The translations under genes were made by a program, and so were the position numbers. Below, piece by piece: positions 1-9,945 of a stretch of 64,000 nucleotides of DNA; position 1 is the stretch's first letter; every line of letters begins with the position of its first letter. The stretch is from JAMLHH01 sp964653095. Its GTDB lineage: Bacteria; Bacteroidota; Bacteroidia; Chitinophagales; JADIYW01. The stretch lies in contig CAZZEH010000014.1 in the NCBI GenBank assembly GCA_964653095.1, forward strand, positions 16,653 through 80,652, given 5' to 3'. The notes under the pieces were generated by a model, which did no database searches, was not told where the DNA came from, and saw only the letters and a program-made list of their open reading frames with translations.

Positions 1-48
1 TAACTGTCATGAACATCACTAAAAAAGGTATTTTTTGTACGGTACTAT

Positions 49-2409
49 TCAAAATCTGTATCCAATTGAAGCATAAAAGAGCCATTCCCGATCATTAGAG
101 GCCCGAGTCAGATTAATTTTAACCGGACCAAGAGGAGTTTTGTAAGCCAACTCCGCTCCTCCTCCATACACCCATTTTAGAACTTTAAAATTATTAATGA
201 ATATTTTATCACTTCCGTATGCATCAGAATCTGTTTCATCCTGCAACAATACAGAAAACCTCGGAGTTAAAAATAGATTTTTTATAATTTCAGATTGCAG
301 TGCCAAAGAAACAGAAGCAAAATTAAAAGTGTGCGTAAATCCTTCCCGATTGCCCCAAAAAGGAATGTAATTATTAAATCTCTCTTTCTCTCTCTGGTCT
401 ATTCCTCCAAATAAATAAGCGTCCTGTCTCGGATATTCAAAAGTTCTTCCTTTCAACCCATGAGTTATTAAAGTCAATCCTCCATCAAGACGATAGGTTA
501 ATGTTAAAAACTTTGCCAAAGGAATAAACTGTTCATATTTGACCTGTAATTTTGTGTAGGGTGCAAACTTGGGCTTGGTCTGAATGTATTCCTCAATAAG
601 CTCTTCGTCATTTTCATTTCTGTCAAACAATGTCATGCTCCCGCCACCATAAGGTACAAATTTTAAAAATCCAAAAACATGTACACCTTTCACCGGAAAA
701 GATTTATCGTGAAGTGTGTTTCTTTCGAGTAGTAAGAAAAAGTTCAAATTATGGTAAGGCGATTTGACCAGCATTCTTGCCAGCGTTTCATACATAGTTC
801 TGTCTTTTTTCTTCAAAAAAGACTTTCTGTTGAAATACTCTATTTGTGCACCCGCTGAAATCAAATTATTCTGTCCAATTGTCCAGTTTACAGCTACATT
901 ATTCGCAGCAAAAAAGTGGTTGTATGTGCCCAACGCACCATCCCGGGCATAACTGATTTGGCGAATAAAACTAAAAAACTGCTCTGTACTAAACCACCAG
1001 CTGGATTTCCCGAAATAAACCTGATATCCGCTTCTCCATTTGGGATTGTCCGACACATCCAGACTCATGAGCGTCCGCGAAGTAAACTTCCCTAATTTTC
1101 TGTATGTGAAGTTCAGGGTTATTCCTGCTGATAATTCCGGATCATAATGCAGTCCAAGTTTATAGTTAAATCTGTTGGCTCCTTCTGTTTTATATACTAA
1201 AGCAGATACACTGTCTGCATCCCGGTCAAAATAGTAATACACTCTGTCAAAAAACCGGGTACCGTATATCCTGTCCACCGCCCTGTTAATTTCATAATTG
1301 GTCGCATGATCAGAATCAACAAATTCAATTTTATTTTTAATTATAGATTTAAATTCATTGTCAAAGACACCCGTTCTCACGTCATCTAATTTCAAAGAAT
1401 GAATTTCTCCCCATTTCAAATACTCTTCAGTTAATTCAGGTAAATAAAGCTTTTGCTGTTCTGAAACCTGTACCAACAGCGGAATAAAATTTGAAACTAT
1501 CTTTTCACCTATGTCCAAAATTTCCGATACTTTCGAAAAATCTGAACTTCCAAGATTCAAATACTTCAAGGATTCAGAAAAATCCATGAGTATATCACAG
1601 AGTTTTTTTTGCTCTTCATAATTATCCGCCGCACTAATATTAATCATCCGCTCAAAAATTTTGAACATAGAAGTCATTTCTTCACGGTTCATGCCCATGC
1701 TGCTGCAATTAGCTCCTATGATAAAGTCTGCCCCCATTGCTTTCACTTCGTCCACAGGAAAATTTTTGACTAAACCTCCATCTGCCAATAACATATTATC
1801 AATTTCAACCGGAGAAAAGATTGTCGGAATTGACATAGTTGTCCGAAGAGCAAGCGGAAGACTGCCCTCACTTAATTCAACAGACGCACCCGAGACCAAA
1901 TCAGTCGCAAAACATTTGAAAGGAATTTTAAATTTTGAAAAATCCTGCAAATAAAAAAAGTCGGAAGTTAATCCATTTAAAAAATTTAATATATTCTGCC
2001 CTTCTATCACGCCTTTGGGTAAGCTGGGCTTAAAAGTATTTCCTTTAAACTCCACTAAATATTTATCGTACTCACTCTTTTCCTCCATGTTGACCTTGTC
2101 CAAAGGAAGTTTATCTCTCAAAACAGTCGCCCAATCTACCGCTCTTGCAAGTGAATCTAATTGCTTGCCCGAATAGCCTATTGCATAAAGACCGCCAATT
2201 ATGCCGCCCATACTGGTACCGGTCAGATAATCTATTTTAATATTCAGAGAATCAATAGCTTTAAGTAAAGGTATATAAACTAAACCTTTAGCACCTCCAC
2301 CACTTAATGCCAAGCCAATCTTAGGTCGATAATCTGATGTATCTGAAGCAAGACTGTCTTGAAATGGCAATAGATAGAACGTCAGAAATATAAAAAGGAT
2401 AAAACGCAT
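49..2409 (-). CDS. Patatin-like phospholipase with C-terminal outer-membrane barrel
   Basis: Predicted lipid acyl hydrolase of the patatin/RssA family fused to a BamA/TamA-like surface-antigen domain. A signal peptide covers about residues 1-20. The oxyanion motif GGGAKG is at 37-42, the nucleophile elbow GTSMG at 64-68 (Ser66), and the dyad aspartate in DGG at Asp210, so the Ser-Asp dyad is intact. A POTRA-like stretch lies near 330-415. The last ~370 residues are rich in alternating aromatic and polar beta strands and end in an aromatic residue (YRF), as outer-membrane barrels do. The 786-residue length matches this two-part family in Bacteroidota. By family knowledge the catalytic domain is exported and tethered by the barrel; the substrate is unknown. 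It is monocistronic, with a candidate -7 box about 50 bp upstream. Confidence 0.9.
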   Translation of the reverse strand: MRFILFIFLTFYLLPFQDSLASDTSDYRPKIGLALSGGGAKGLVYIPLLKAIDSLNIKIDYLTGTSMGGIIGGLYAIGYSGKQLDSLARAVDWATVLRDKLPLDKVNMEEKSEYDKYLVEFKGNTFKPSLPKGVIEGQNILNFLNGLTSDFFYLQDFSKFKIPFKCFATDLVSGASVELSEGSLPLALRTTMSIPTIFSPVEIDNMLLADGGLVKNFPVDEVKAMGADFIIGANCSSMGMNREEMTSMFKIFERMINISAADNYEEQKKLCDILMDFSESLKYLNLGSSDFSKVSEILDIGEKIVSNFIPLLVQVSEQQKLYLPELTEEYLKWGEIHSLKLDDVRTGVFDNEFKSIIKNKIEFVDSDHATNYEINRAVDRIYGTRFFDRVYYYFDRDADSVSALVYKTEGANRFNYKLGLHYDPELSAGITLNFTYRKLGKFTSRTLMSLDVSDNPKWRSGYQVYFGKSSWWFSTEQFFSFIRQISYARDGALGTYNHFFAANNVAVNWTIGQNNLISAGAQIEYFNRKSFLKKKDRTMYETLARMLVKSPYHNLNFFLLLERNTLHDKSFPVKGVHVFGFLKFVPYGGGSMTLFDRNENDEELIEEYIQTKPKFAPYTKLQVKYEQFIPLAKFLTLTYRLDGGLTLITHGLKGRTFEYPRQDAYLFGGIDQREKERFNNYIPFWGNREGFTHTFNFASVSLALQSEIIKNLFLTPRFSVLLQDETDSDAYGSDKIFINNFKVLKWVYGGGAELAYKTPLGPVKINLTRASNDREWLFYASIGYRF

Positions 2410-2459
2410 GATAGAAATAAAGCAAAGTCCTTGACAAAAAATAAAATCGAGATAGAAAG

Positions 2460-2467
2460 CAAAGTTA
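2460..2467 (-). promoter_or_regulatory. Candidate -7 element of the patatin gene
   Basis: Read on the minus strand this is TAACTTTG, a match to the Bacteroidota -7 consensus TAnnTTTG, about 50 bp before the start codon. No clear -33 TTTG lies at the usual 19 bp spacing, so the assignment rests on one element. Confidence 0.4.
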
Positions 2468-2591
2468 GATAATTACTCCAAATTTTATTGCTTCCTTACC
2501 CCACTAAGGTGTTCTTTCATACAACGAAAACTAATGCATAATCCGGGTTAAAGTTGGCTCATCCGTTACGGCATGGCTGATGTATAAGAAT

Positions 2592-2620
2592 AAAAAAAGG
2601 TCTGCATAAGTTAGCAGACC
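2592..2620 (-). terminator. Rho-independent terminator after the Cys/Gly-rich lipoprotein gene
   Basis: A perfect 7-bp stem, GGTCTGC (2599-2605) with GCAGACC (2614-2620), has an 8-nt loop. On the minus strand it is followed by a run of seven T (2592-2598). It lies about 27 bp beyond the stop codon at 2648. Confidence 0.85.
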
Positions 2621-2647
2621 CTATATTATAACAGTTTGTATCTAAAA

Positions 2648-3220
2648 TTATGGTATCAAATCACAAAGTGCATGCAGAATACCTGTAATCACTGTAGTAA
2701 GTCCGGTACAAAGCACTCCGCCTACAATTGGAATTGTCGTAACACCTACCGCTGTACAAAGAGCACCTCCACCCAATAGACTCGCTAATGAAACTACACC
2801 TTTACAAATTTTGGCTCCATCACTGTTTGCTTTGCCATGAATCGTCGCAAAATTTAGCTGCAATTCCGGATTCAAATCAAAAGCACCTTTAATAGTTGCT
2901 TCTAATTCTGTTGAACTCAACTTGGAGAATTCGTATTTAACTTCTAACTTTTGAATGGACTCCAAAAATATATTTAATTCAGTAGTGATTCCGTCCTGAT
3001 TGGCTTTCAATTTTGCCACAAAGGACTCTTCTGTAATATTTTCTAAGTCGAAGTTTTTTAGCAGAACTCCGGCAGAGTTCAACATTTTAGCAAAATCTTC
3101 ATCTGCTGAAAGTTTCGATTCTAACGATTGTTGGATAATCGGTTGAATTTCTTTCTGACAAGAGGTCGTAATAGCTACCGTAAAAAACAGCAGAAATACT
3201 GAATAAAATAGTTTTTTCAT
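2648..3220 (-). CDS. Lipoprotein with Gly-rich hydrophobic tail and regularly spaced cysteines
   Basis: I do not recognise a named family. The N-terminus is a lipoprotein signal peptide with lipobox ITTSC (Cys21). Residues about 30-130 look helical, charged and soluble. The tail, residues 139-190, changes sharply to a Gly/Val/Leu/Thr-rich hydrophobic segment with cysteines at 139, 155, 171 and 186, spaced 16, 16 and 15 residues. Two of the units share the core G-G-x-L-C-T. The tail's composition resembles that of hydrophobic bacteriocins or membrane-inserting hairpins, but this is only a resemblance. The gene stands alone and has its own strong terminator. It could be an exported lipoprotein whose tail inserts in a membrane or forms disulfides in the periplasm. 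Confidence 0.75.
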   Translation of the reverse strand: MKKLFYSVFLLFFTVAITTSCQKEIQPIIQQSLESKLSADEDFAKMLNSAGVLLKNFDLENITEESFVAKLKANQDGITTELNIFLESIQKLEVKYEFSKLSSTELEATIKGAFDLNPELQLNFATIHGKANSDGAKICKGVVSLASLLGGGALCTAVGVTTIPIVGGVLCTGLTTVITGILHALCDLIP

Positions 3221-3367
3221 AAAGTTTTAGTTTTGTTAATTATTGATAAAATTATGATAAATACTTTACTAACAAAAACATTACGTAGCCTGCATGATTT
3301 ATTAATGATTTCTTAATGACTCTGGTTATATCCTTTTCCTAAAAAAAGGATTCAAGTTTTCTCAGAC

Positions 3368-4678
3368 TCAGATATTTTTATGACTATTCAGAAGCCATAA
3401 CTTAAAATCTTCAAAGCTCTTACTCATTGGAATGCTATTTTTTTCTGTACCGAGCATTTTTTCGAGTCTTTCAGGAATTTCAATTTTTTTGTTAATCAGA
3501 GGTTCTACTACCTCTCCAAATTTCACCGGATGGGCTGTAGAGAGTACAATGGCATTCGCCTTTTCATTTTTATTTTTTAAAAAGTCTTCCATCGCCAAAT
3601 ATCCGACTGCCGTATGCGGACAAATCAGATAGTTATACTTCTCATAAACTCTTTGAATACACTGAGAAGTTTGCTCGTCTGAATAAGAATATCCTTTAAT
3701 ATCCTCTTTTATAAGTTCCCAGTCACCGTTGTACATATCCAAAATTCTCATAAAATTACTTGGATTTCCTACATCCATGGCATTTGAAATGGTGCTGACA
3801 GAAGCTCTTGGCTCAAATACGCCTGAAGACAAATACTGAGGAACCACATCATTGGCATTTGTGGCGGCTATAATTTTATCAATCGGGAGTCCTAAAGCCT
3901 GAGCAAAAAGGCATGCCGTCAAATTACCAAAGTTCCCGCTCGGAATAGAAAAATAAAGTGGCAGATTCTTGTTTTCCAATTGCTTATATGCCCAGATATA
4001 ATAAAAAGATTGAGGTATAAGTCTGGCTATATTTATCGAATTCGCAGACGAAAGAACCATTTTTCTGTTAAGCTCTTCATCCAAAAATGCTGTTTTAACC
4101 AATCGCTGGCAATCATCAAAAGTGCCGTCCACTTCTATCGCGGTAATATTGGCCCCCAAAGTAGTAAACTGTTTTTCCTGTATTTCACTCACTTTACCTT
4201 TGGGATAAAGAATTGTAACTTTAATCCTATCTACATTAAGAAATCCATGCGCAACTGCACTGCCGGTATCTCCTGAAGTGGCGACCAGTATATTAACATC
4301 TTCATCAGAATCTTTTAAAAAATATCCCATGAGCCTTCCCATAAAGCGGGCTCCAAAGTCTTTAAATGCCAATGTCGGACCCTGAAAAAGTTCAAGAATA
4401 TCAATCTCTCCCAAACGAATCAAAGGAGCATCGAAATTAAATGCATCGTTTACAATTTTTTCAACATCCTGAGTCTGAATATAATCCCCCACAATATGTT
4501 GAGTAATGTGCTGAGCCATTTCATTAAAACTCATATCCGGCAGTTTTTTGTAGAACGACTCCGGCAAATGAAACATTTCATAAGGCATATACAATCCATT
4601 GTCAGGAGGCAAGCCTTTCAATACCGCTTCTCTTAACTCCACATCCGGCGATACTCTTTTGGTACTGTATAATTTCAT
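3368..4678 (-). CDS. thrC: Threonine synthase
   Basis: PLP-dependent enzyme converting O-phosphohomoserine to threonine, cytoplasmic, last step of threonine synthesis. The N-terminal threonine synthase domain opens MKLYSTKR. The PLP-lysine motif is in FQGPTLAFKDFGARF with Lys106. The phosphate-binding and Gly-rich segments SGDTGSA and SIPSGNFGN are present. At 436 residues it is the usual length of the bacterial type related to E. coli ThrC. It is transcribed alone and diverges from the DUF5686 gene across 134-146 bp. I see no leader peptide or attenuator upstream. Confidence 0.95.
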   Translation of the reverse strand: MKLYSTKRVSPDVELREAVLKGLPPDNGLYMPYEMFHLPESFYKKLPDMSFNEMAQHITQHIVGDYIQTQDVEKIVNDAFNFDAPLIRLGEIDILELFQGPTLAFKDFGARFMGRLMGYFLKDSDEDVNILVATSGDTGSAVAHGFLNVDRIKVTILYPKGKVSEIQEKQFTTLGANITAIEVDGTFDDCQRLVKTAFLDEELNRKMVLSSANSINIARLIPQSFYYIWAYKQLENKNLPLYFSIPSGNFGNLTACLFAQALGLPIDKIIAATNANDVVPQYLSSGVFEPRASVSTISNAMDVGNPSNFMRILDMYNGDWELIKEDIKGYSYSDEQTSQCIQRVYEKYNYLICPHTAVGYLAMEDFLKNKNEKANAIVLSTAHPVKFGEVVEPLINKKIEIPERLEKMLGTEKNSIPMSKSFEDFKLWLLNSHKNI

Positions 4679-4807
4679 AAGCTAAATGCAATTTCGTCTA
4701 TCACAAAAATGATAAGATTTTTTGTAATGATTACAATTTCATAAAAAATCTTCGTTAAGTCTTCACCTGACTTGCATGGTTGTTGATAAGTGTAATGTTT
4801 TAAATAT

Positions 4808-4815
4808 TAATTTTG
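4808..4815 (+). promoter_or_regulatory. Candidate -7 element of the DUF5686 gene
   Basis: TAATTTTG matches TAnnTTTG. Its final TTG would otherwise be read as an upstream start codon (4813), so if this is the promoter, translation should begin at the GTG at 4825, leaving a leader of only a few bases. Confidence 0.4.
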
Positions 4816-4824
4816 GTTTTTAAA

Positions 4825-7326
4825 GTGAGTCGCCCGTTTTTTATCATATCTGTCAGAATTCTATCCGCCTGGATTTTGCTTCTATCCCCTTTCTATCTTT
4901 CTGCACAAAAAATTGAGCTGAGAGGCACTGTGATAGACAAAGACATGCGGGAGACCCTGCCTTTTTGCAATATATACATCCCTCAAATAAAAGAAGGGTT
5001 GGTAGCGGATGAAAACGGAGAGTTTTATGTAAAAATTCCAAAAAGAGTGGATAGTCTCGTATTTTCATATTTAGGGTTCCAGCCTTTCACACTCTATTTA
5101 CCTGTCGAGAATCCTGAAGAGCTCCTCATAGAAATGGAAGAAGCGTCCAGTGAGTTGGAACAAATCGTAGTTTATGCTCCCAAAAAGAGAAAAAAAGATA
5201 AGCCGGCATGGAGAATTTATAATAAAGTAGTAGAAAACAAGTCGAAGAACAGACCTACAGCGCATGATTTTTTGCAATATGAAGAATATTTAAAAACAGT
5301 ATTGTCTTTTTACAATTTCAGCCCCAAACTTCTAAATCGGAAAATTATCCAGCCTTTTAAGTTTGTATTGGAAAACTACGATACTACAACGGACGGCAGG
5401 CGCTATGTCCCGCTAATCCTGAAAGAAGATATCTATCAGTACTACTATCAGAAAAAGCCCAAGAAAGAGAGAAAAATTACTGTGGCTCAAAAAGTTTCAG
5501 GAATAGAGCAGGCTCAGATTTCCAGCCTACTGGATATAGCCGTAGATGAAATGGACGTGTATTCCAATGAGCTTTTGATCAGCGGAAAAAGCTTTATGCT
5601 GCCGTTTGCCGAAGGAGCCTGGTTTAAATATCGTTTTTACATCATTGACAGTGTACAAAATGAACAATCAGAATGGATTTATCACCTTGGTTTCTCTCCT
5701 TCTATAAAAGGAGAACTCGCTTTTTTGGGTGAAGCATGGATTCACGCTCCTACGTATGCAATACAAAAAATCATTTTGAAATTAGATAAAGATGCCAACA
5801 TTAACTGGGTAAATGATTTCAGTGCCGAGCAGGAGTTTACACTTCTGAAGGAAAAACACTGGATGCTTTCCAAAGACAAAAGAACGACAGGGATTGCGGT
5901 TACACAAAGAAAAAAGAGCAAAATGGCTCATGTCGAACAAGTCAGGTCTTATAAGAATTATGTTATTGGCGAGCCTATACCCGACAGTATATTTGCAGAC
6001 GACAGAATGTATGCAGCAAATTATAAAAAACGATCTCACGACTATTGGACAGAAAATCGACACGACAGCCTGCCCAACTCCCAAAACAACGTTTATCATC
6101 TTATAGATTCACTCAAAACCACAAAAGCTTACCACAGATATATGAATTTCGGCAGGACTATGGCTACAGGCTATTATAAAGCCGGCCCTGTGGATATAGG
6201 AAACTTGTGGTATGCTGTGAGTAAAAACCCGATTGAAGGATTAAGGCTCAGACTGACTATAAGAAGTAACAGATCCATGAGTCAAAAATTCTATTACAAA
6301 GTTTATGGGGCTTACGGATTAGAGGATAAAAAAATCAAATACGGAGCCGAGCTCAGGTATAAATTTCCGCACAGAAACTTCCTCTTTAATGAACTCGGAG
6401 TCAGATACACAGATGATTATCAAAGATTTTCTCTTGACAGTAAAGTTTCAAATGATCATGATTATTTGCTTAATACGCTACTGAGAAAAGGCGGTTATCG
6501 GGATTTGGTGTATGTCAAAAACTTCGGACTGTACAATAAAAAAGAATGGAACGCTATTTTCACCACTGACATTAGCCTTAATTACAAGAAATACAAAACT
6601 CTTCCCGGACTCATTGAGTTTACCACTACCAATCCTGAAGGCGAAAAACAGTTAGTAGATAATTTTCAAATGCTTCATCCCGAATTCAAACTGGAGATTA
6701 CTCCGGGAGCCAGTTTTATCAGAACAGAGGATAGAAGAATCTTTATTAAAGGAAAGTTGCCAAGATTTACCCTGAATTATACTTTCAGCAAAAAAGGGTT
6801 CTTAGGAAACGATTTTAACTTTCAGAGTTTAGGTTTATCCGTTGACCATATCCTGCCGAGCCCAATAGGTAAGACCAAATATCTGTTTAGTGCAAGTAAG
6901 CTCTTTGGTGAGATACCTTATCCGTTATTGACCATTCATCAGGGGAATGAAAACTTCCTTTTCCAGTATTTCAAATTCTCCAACATGCTTGAAGGAGAAT
7001 TTGCAGCAGATCAGCAGGTTTCTCTTTTATTAGAACACAATTTTGAAGGCTTAATCTTAAATAAGATACCTTTAATCAAAAAGATGAGACTCCGTGAAGT
7101 ATTTATGTTTAAAATGGCTTATTCTTCTTTAGATAAAAACAAGACTGCCTTTTTGGATATGCCGGAAGGACTGAAAGGGCTCAACGGGTTTTATTCCGAA
7201 ATAGGATTTGGAATACATAATATTTTAAAAATGTTTCAGGTACAGTTTAGCTGGAGACTGACCCAGAGAGATTATCCGGACGCACACAATTTTGCAGTAA
7301 AATTTTGGATTTCTCCTGATTTTTAA
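4825..7326 (+). CDS. DUF5686/carboxypeptidase-regulatory-like domain outer-membrane protein
   Basis: Exported protein typical of Bacteroidota. After a signal peptide ending near FYLSAQ comes a CarboxypepD_reg-like beta-sandwich of about 80 residues (ELRGTVIDKDMRETLPFCNI onward), as found at the N-terminus of SusC-type proteins. The remaining ~700 residues match DUF5686 in layout: a charged middle part and a C-terminal series of amphipathic strands suggesting an outer-membrane barrel. No TonB plug is seen, so it is not a TonB-dependent receptor. The start is uncertain: a TTG at 4813 overlaps a promoter-like box, so I prefer GTG at 4825 (833 residues). It ends 4 bp from the convergent P-type ATPase gene with no visible terminator. 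Role unknown; envelope function inferred. Confidence 0.85.
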   Translation: MSRPFFIISVRILSAWILLLSPFYLSAQKIELRGTVIDKDMRETLPFCNIYIPQIKEGLVADENGEFYVKIPKRVDSLVFSYLGFQPFTLYLPVENPEELLIEMEEASSELEQIVVYAPKKRKKDKPAWRIYNKVVENKSKNRPTAHDFLQYEEYLKTVLSFYNFSPKLLNRKIIQPFKFVLENYDTTTDGRRYVPLILKEDIYQYYYQKKPKKERKITVAQKVSGIEQAQISSLLDIAVDEMDVYSNELLISGKSFMLPFAEGAWFKYRFYIIDSVQNEQSEWIYHLGFSPSIKGELAFLGEAWIHAPTYAIQKIILKLDKDANINWVNDFSAEQEFTLLKEKHWMLSKDKRTTGIAVTQRKKSKMAHVEQVRSYKNYVIGEPIPDSIFADDRMYAANYKKRSHDYWTENRHDSLPNSQNNVYHLIDSLKTTKAYHRYMNFGRTMATGYYKAGPVDIGNLWYAVSKNPIEGLRLRLTIRSNRSMSQKFYYKVYGAYGLEDKKIKYGAELRYKFPHRNFLFNELGVRYTDDYQRFSLDSKVSNDHDYLLNTLLRKGGYRDLVYVKNFGLYNKKEWNAIFTTDISLNYKKYKTLPGLIEFTTTNPEGEKQLVDNFQMLHPEFKLEITPGASFIRTEDRRIFIKGKLPRFTLNYTFSKKGFLGNDFNFQSLGLSVDHILPSPIGKTKYLFSASKLFGEIPYPLLTIHQGNENFLFQYFKFSNMLEGEFAADQQVSLLLEHNFEGLILNKIPLIKKMRLREVFMFKMAYSSLDKNKTAFLDMPEGLKGLNGFYSEIGFGIHNILKMFQVQFSWRLTQRDYPDAHNFAVKFWISPDF

Positions 7327-7330
7327 TTCC

Positions 7331-9298
7331 CTAATCTGAAAATCTCATACGCTGTATCCTGATAGCATTGAAAATAGCCATCAGCGCCACGCCTACATCG
7401 GCAAAAACAGCCTCCCACATGGTAGCAAGTCCTCCCGCTCCGAGTATCAGAACCAGAGCTTTAACTCCAAAAGCCAAAGAGATATTTTGCCAGACTATCA
7501 TTCGGGTCTTTTTCCCAATCTTAATTGCCATTGGGACTTTGGAAGGCATATCATCCTGAATGACCACGTCCGCCGCTTCAATCGTCGCATCACTGCCCAA
7601 ACCGCCCATCGCTATTCCTACATCACTTATGGCCAGTACCGGCGCATCATTAATCCCATCTCCGACAAATGCAACTGTTTCACCGGCTTGTTTAATCTCT
7701 TCTAATTTGTGAACCTTATCTTCAGGCAGCAGTCCGCCGTACGCATGTGCTATACCCAGTTCTCTCGCCGTGATATCAACCACATTGGGCTTATCTCCAC
7801 TCAGCATAGTGAGATTTACTCCAATCTTTTTTAATTCCTCCACCGCATAAAAAGCATCTTCCCGGATGCGGTCTGCTATCGTAATATACCCGACAAACTT
7901 TCCGCCTTCCGCCATGGCAACAGTTGTATAATCAATTTCATCAGGATTGACATCATACGGAATTTTATATTTATCCAGCAGCTTAAAATTTCCTGCCAAA
8001 AATTCTTTCCCCTCAATCCAAGCATACAATCCGTGTCCGGGAATTTCCTTCAGTTGTTCCAAGAGTTGAGCCGAATCAGGTGTACCCACATATTCATGAA
8101 TAGCTGTTGCAATCGGATGAGAAGAATGGCTTTCAATCAGATTCACTTTTTTAAGTATCGTATCGCGGTCAAAGTCATCTTTGATTACTACTTCTTTCAC
8201 CGCAAATATTCCTTCTGTCATCGTGCCTGTTTTATCGGCTGCCACATGCTGAATCTTAGCTAAAACATCTAAGTAATTACTGCCTTTAAACAATATACCA
8301 TTTCGGCTGCCGGCTCCAATCCCGCCAAAATAACCGAGAGGAATAGATATCACCAAAGCGCAGGGACAGGAAATAACTAAAAATATCAATGCCCTGTACA
8401 GCCAGTCTGTAAACACATAATTTTCTGTAAATAACCAAGGCAGGAAACAAATTGCTACCGCCAAATAAACTACTATGGGCGTGTAAACTTTTGCAAACTT
8501 ACTTATAAAGAGTTCTGTCGGTGCTTTCCTTGACGTGGCTTCCTGCACCATTTCAAGTATTCTGCTGAGTTTGCTGTCGGAATATTTTGTTGTAACCTGA
8601 ACCTGAGCGATTGTCTGCTGGTTAATCATCCCTGCAAGTACCGCCTCACCTTTATACTTTGTGTCAGGCTTACTTTCGCCTGTAAGAGCAGAGGTATTAA
8701 AAGTTGCAGAATCCGAAATAAGAATTCCGTCCAATGCCAGCTTATCTCCCGGTTTTAATTGGATGACCGAATCTACTGCTGCATCTTTGGCTTTAATAAC
8801 TTCGACCTTCCCTTCTTTCAATACAAAAACTTCATCAGGACGATTATCCAACAGATTTTCAATATTGTTACTGGCCCGGGTAACTGCCAAAGACTGAAAG
8901 ATATCACCGACCGTATAAAACAGCATAACCGCAACCGCTTCAGGATATACACCTATCGCGAAAGCTCCGCCTGTAGCAATAGTCATTAAAAAGAACTCAG
9001 AATACACATCTCCCTGCCGAATACTGTGAAAAGCATCTTTTATGACAGGGCCTCCGACAGGGATATAAGCCGCGAGATACCATAAAATTCTCAACCAACC
9101 CTTAAACCATTCAGGAAACAGCAAATGATCAAAAGCAATTGCAATCAACAAAAGAATAAGAGAAAAAACAGCCGGCGCAAAAATTCTCCATACCCCATCC
9201 TCAACAGACAGATGGTGGCTATGTCCGTGATGCTCATGCGTATGCACCTCAACCTTCCCGTCCATTTTATTTTCCGAAGAACAGCACTGTTTTTGCAT
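7331..9298 (-). CDS. Zn2+/Cd2+/Pb2+-exporting P1B-type ATPase
   Basis: Inner-membrane heavy-metal efflux ATPase. All P-type motifs are present: TGES 206-209 (actuator), the transmembrane metal motif CPC 311-313, phosphorylation site DKTGT with Asp355, the P1B-specific SHP with His394-Pro395, and GDGINDAP near 565. An Asp in the last membrane segment (ADVGVALMAIFNAIR) is the residue that marks Zn/Cd/Pb pumps as opposed to Cu pumps. There is no N-terminal HMA domain. Instead the first 30 residues hold a Cys pair (Cys5-Cys6) and a His-rich stretch with about seven His, likely a metal-binding tail. It lies 12 bp downstream of a NicO-like permease gene. ZntA/CadA type; exact metal not provable from sequence. 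Confidence 0.93.
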   Translation of the reverse strand: MQKQCCSSENKMDGKVEVHTHEHHGHSHHLSVEDGVWRIFAPAVFSLILLLIAIAFDHLLFPEWFKGWLRILWYLAAYIPVGGPVIKDAFHSIRQGDVYSEFFLMTIATGGAFAIGVYPEAVAVMLFYTVGDIFQSLAVTRASNNIENLLDNRPDEVFVLKEGKVEVIKAKDAAVDSVIQLKPGDKLALDGILISDSATFNTSALTGESKPDTKYKGEAVLAGMINQQTIAQVQVTTKYSDSKLSRILEMVQEATSRKAPTELFISKFAKVYTPIVVYLAVAICFLPWLFTENYVFTDWLYRALIFLVISCPCALVISIPLGYFGGIGAGSRNGILFKGSNYLDVLAKIQHVAADKTGTMTEGIFAVKEVVIKDDFDRDTILKKVNLIESHSSHPIATAIHEYVGTPDSAQLLEQLKEIPGHGLYAWIEGKEFLAGNFKLLDKYKIPYDVNPDEIDYTTVAMAEGGKFVGYITIADRIREDAFYAVEELKKIGVNLTMLSGDKPNVVDITARELGIAHAYGGLLPEDKVHKLEEIKQAGETVAFVGDGINDAPVLAISDVGIAMGGLGSDATIEAADVVIQDDMPSKVPMAIKIGKKTRMIVWQNISLAFGVKALVLILGAGGLATMWEAVFADVGVALMAIFNAIRIQRMRFSD

Positions 9299-9310
9299 CC
9301 TTACCTGAGT

Positions 9311-9925
9311 TTAATGAATAAATATTGATATCAATCCGGTGATTATCAACACTAATCCGGTAATTATTCCGGCACTGTGTTCTAATCTGTGTGAATCAAA
9401 GTTTAACAACCCTTTATATGCTTTGTTCACAAGAAGTACCATGCCCGATATTGTAATAATCGAATAAATAAAAGCCATACCAAACAAAAGCCATATTGAA
9501 TGAGTCCCGGCTAAAAGAAAATAAGCTTCAATTTCTAAACAAGGCGATAAAAACATAGCCAAAGTCAATGCTAGGACAATATTTTTTTTGCTGTACTTTT
9601 CCAATCCGCCTCCATGTATATGAAAGTGTTTATGTCTGTGATGTCTGACAATAAAAACCAGTCCCATTACAATCAGAATTGTCGGAGCAGCAATATGGGT
9701 AATGTGTTCAATATTTTCTGAAATCCTATATCCGGCAAGTCCCAATACCAGACCTATAAGCACAGTACTTGCGGTATGGGATAAAGCTGTAACAAAAGTT
9801 ATTCTTTTCACTTCGGGGCGGGACCAGCCCTGCTGTTTGGCCAAAGCCAAAATGGGCAGCCAGTGACTTGGGATTGCCGCATGCAGGACACTGATTATTA
9901 TGCTTCCGATTATTAAACTTGTCAT
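9311..9925 (-). CDS. NicO/LysE-like membrane permease, probable metal-efflux partner
   Basis: Integral membrane protein of 204 residues with about six hydrophobic segments. It opens with a segment containing HAAIPSHWLPIL, and the His-rich loop RHHRHKHFHIHGGG sits near residues 95-107, between hydrophobic segments. The fold and the short H-x4-H signature in the first segment resemble the NicO/RcnA nickel-cobalt transporter group within the LysE superfamily. The gene is 12 bp upstream of a zinc-type ATPase and 20 bp downstream of glpD on the same strand, so co-transcription is likely. Inference: it helps export or sense a divalent metal together with the ATPase. It could instead belong to the related sulfite/cysteine-export branch. 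Confidence 0.65.
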   Translation of the reverse strand: MTSLIIGSIIISVLHAAIPSHWLPILALAKQQGWSRPEVKRITFVTALSHTASTVLIGLVLGLAGYRISENIEHITHIAAPTILIVMGLVFIVRHHRHKHFHIHGGGLEKYSKKNIVLALTLAMFLSPCLEIEAYFLLAGTHSIWLLFGMAFIYSIITISGMVLLVNKAYKGLLNFDSHRLEHSAGIITGLVLIITGLISIFIH

Positions 9926-9945
9926 TGAGAAGACATTTTCTAAAT

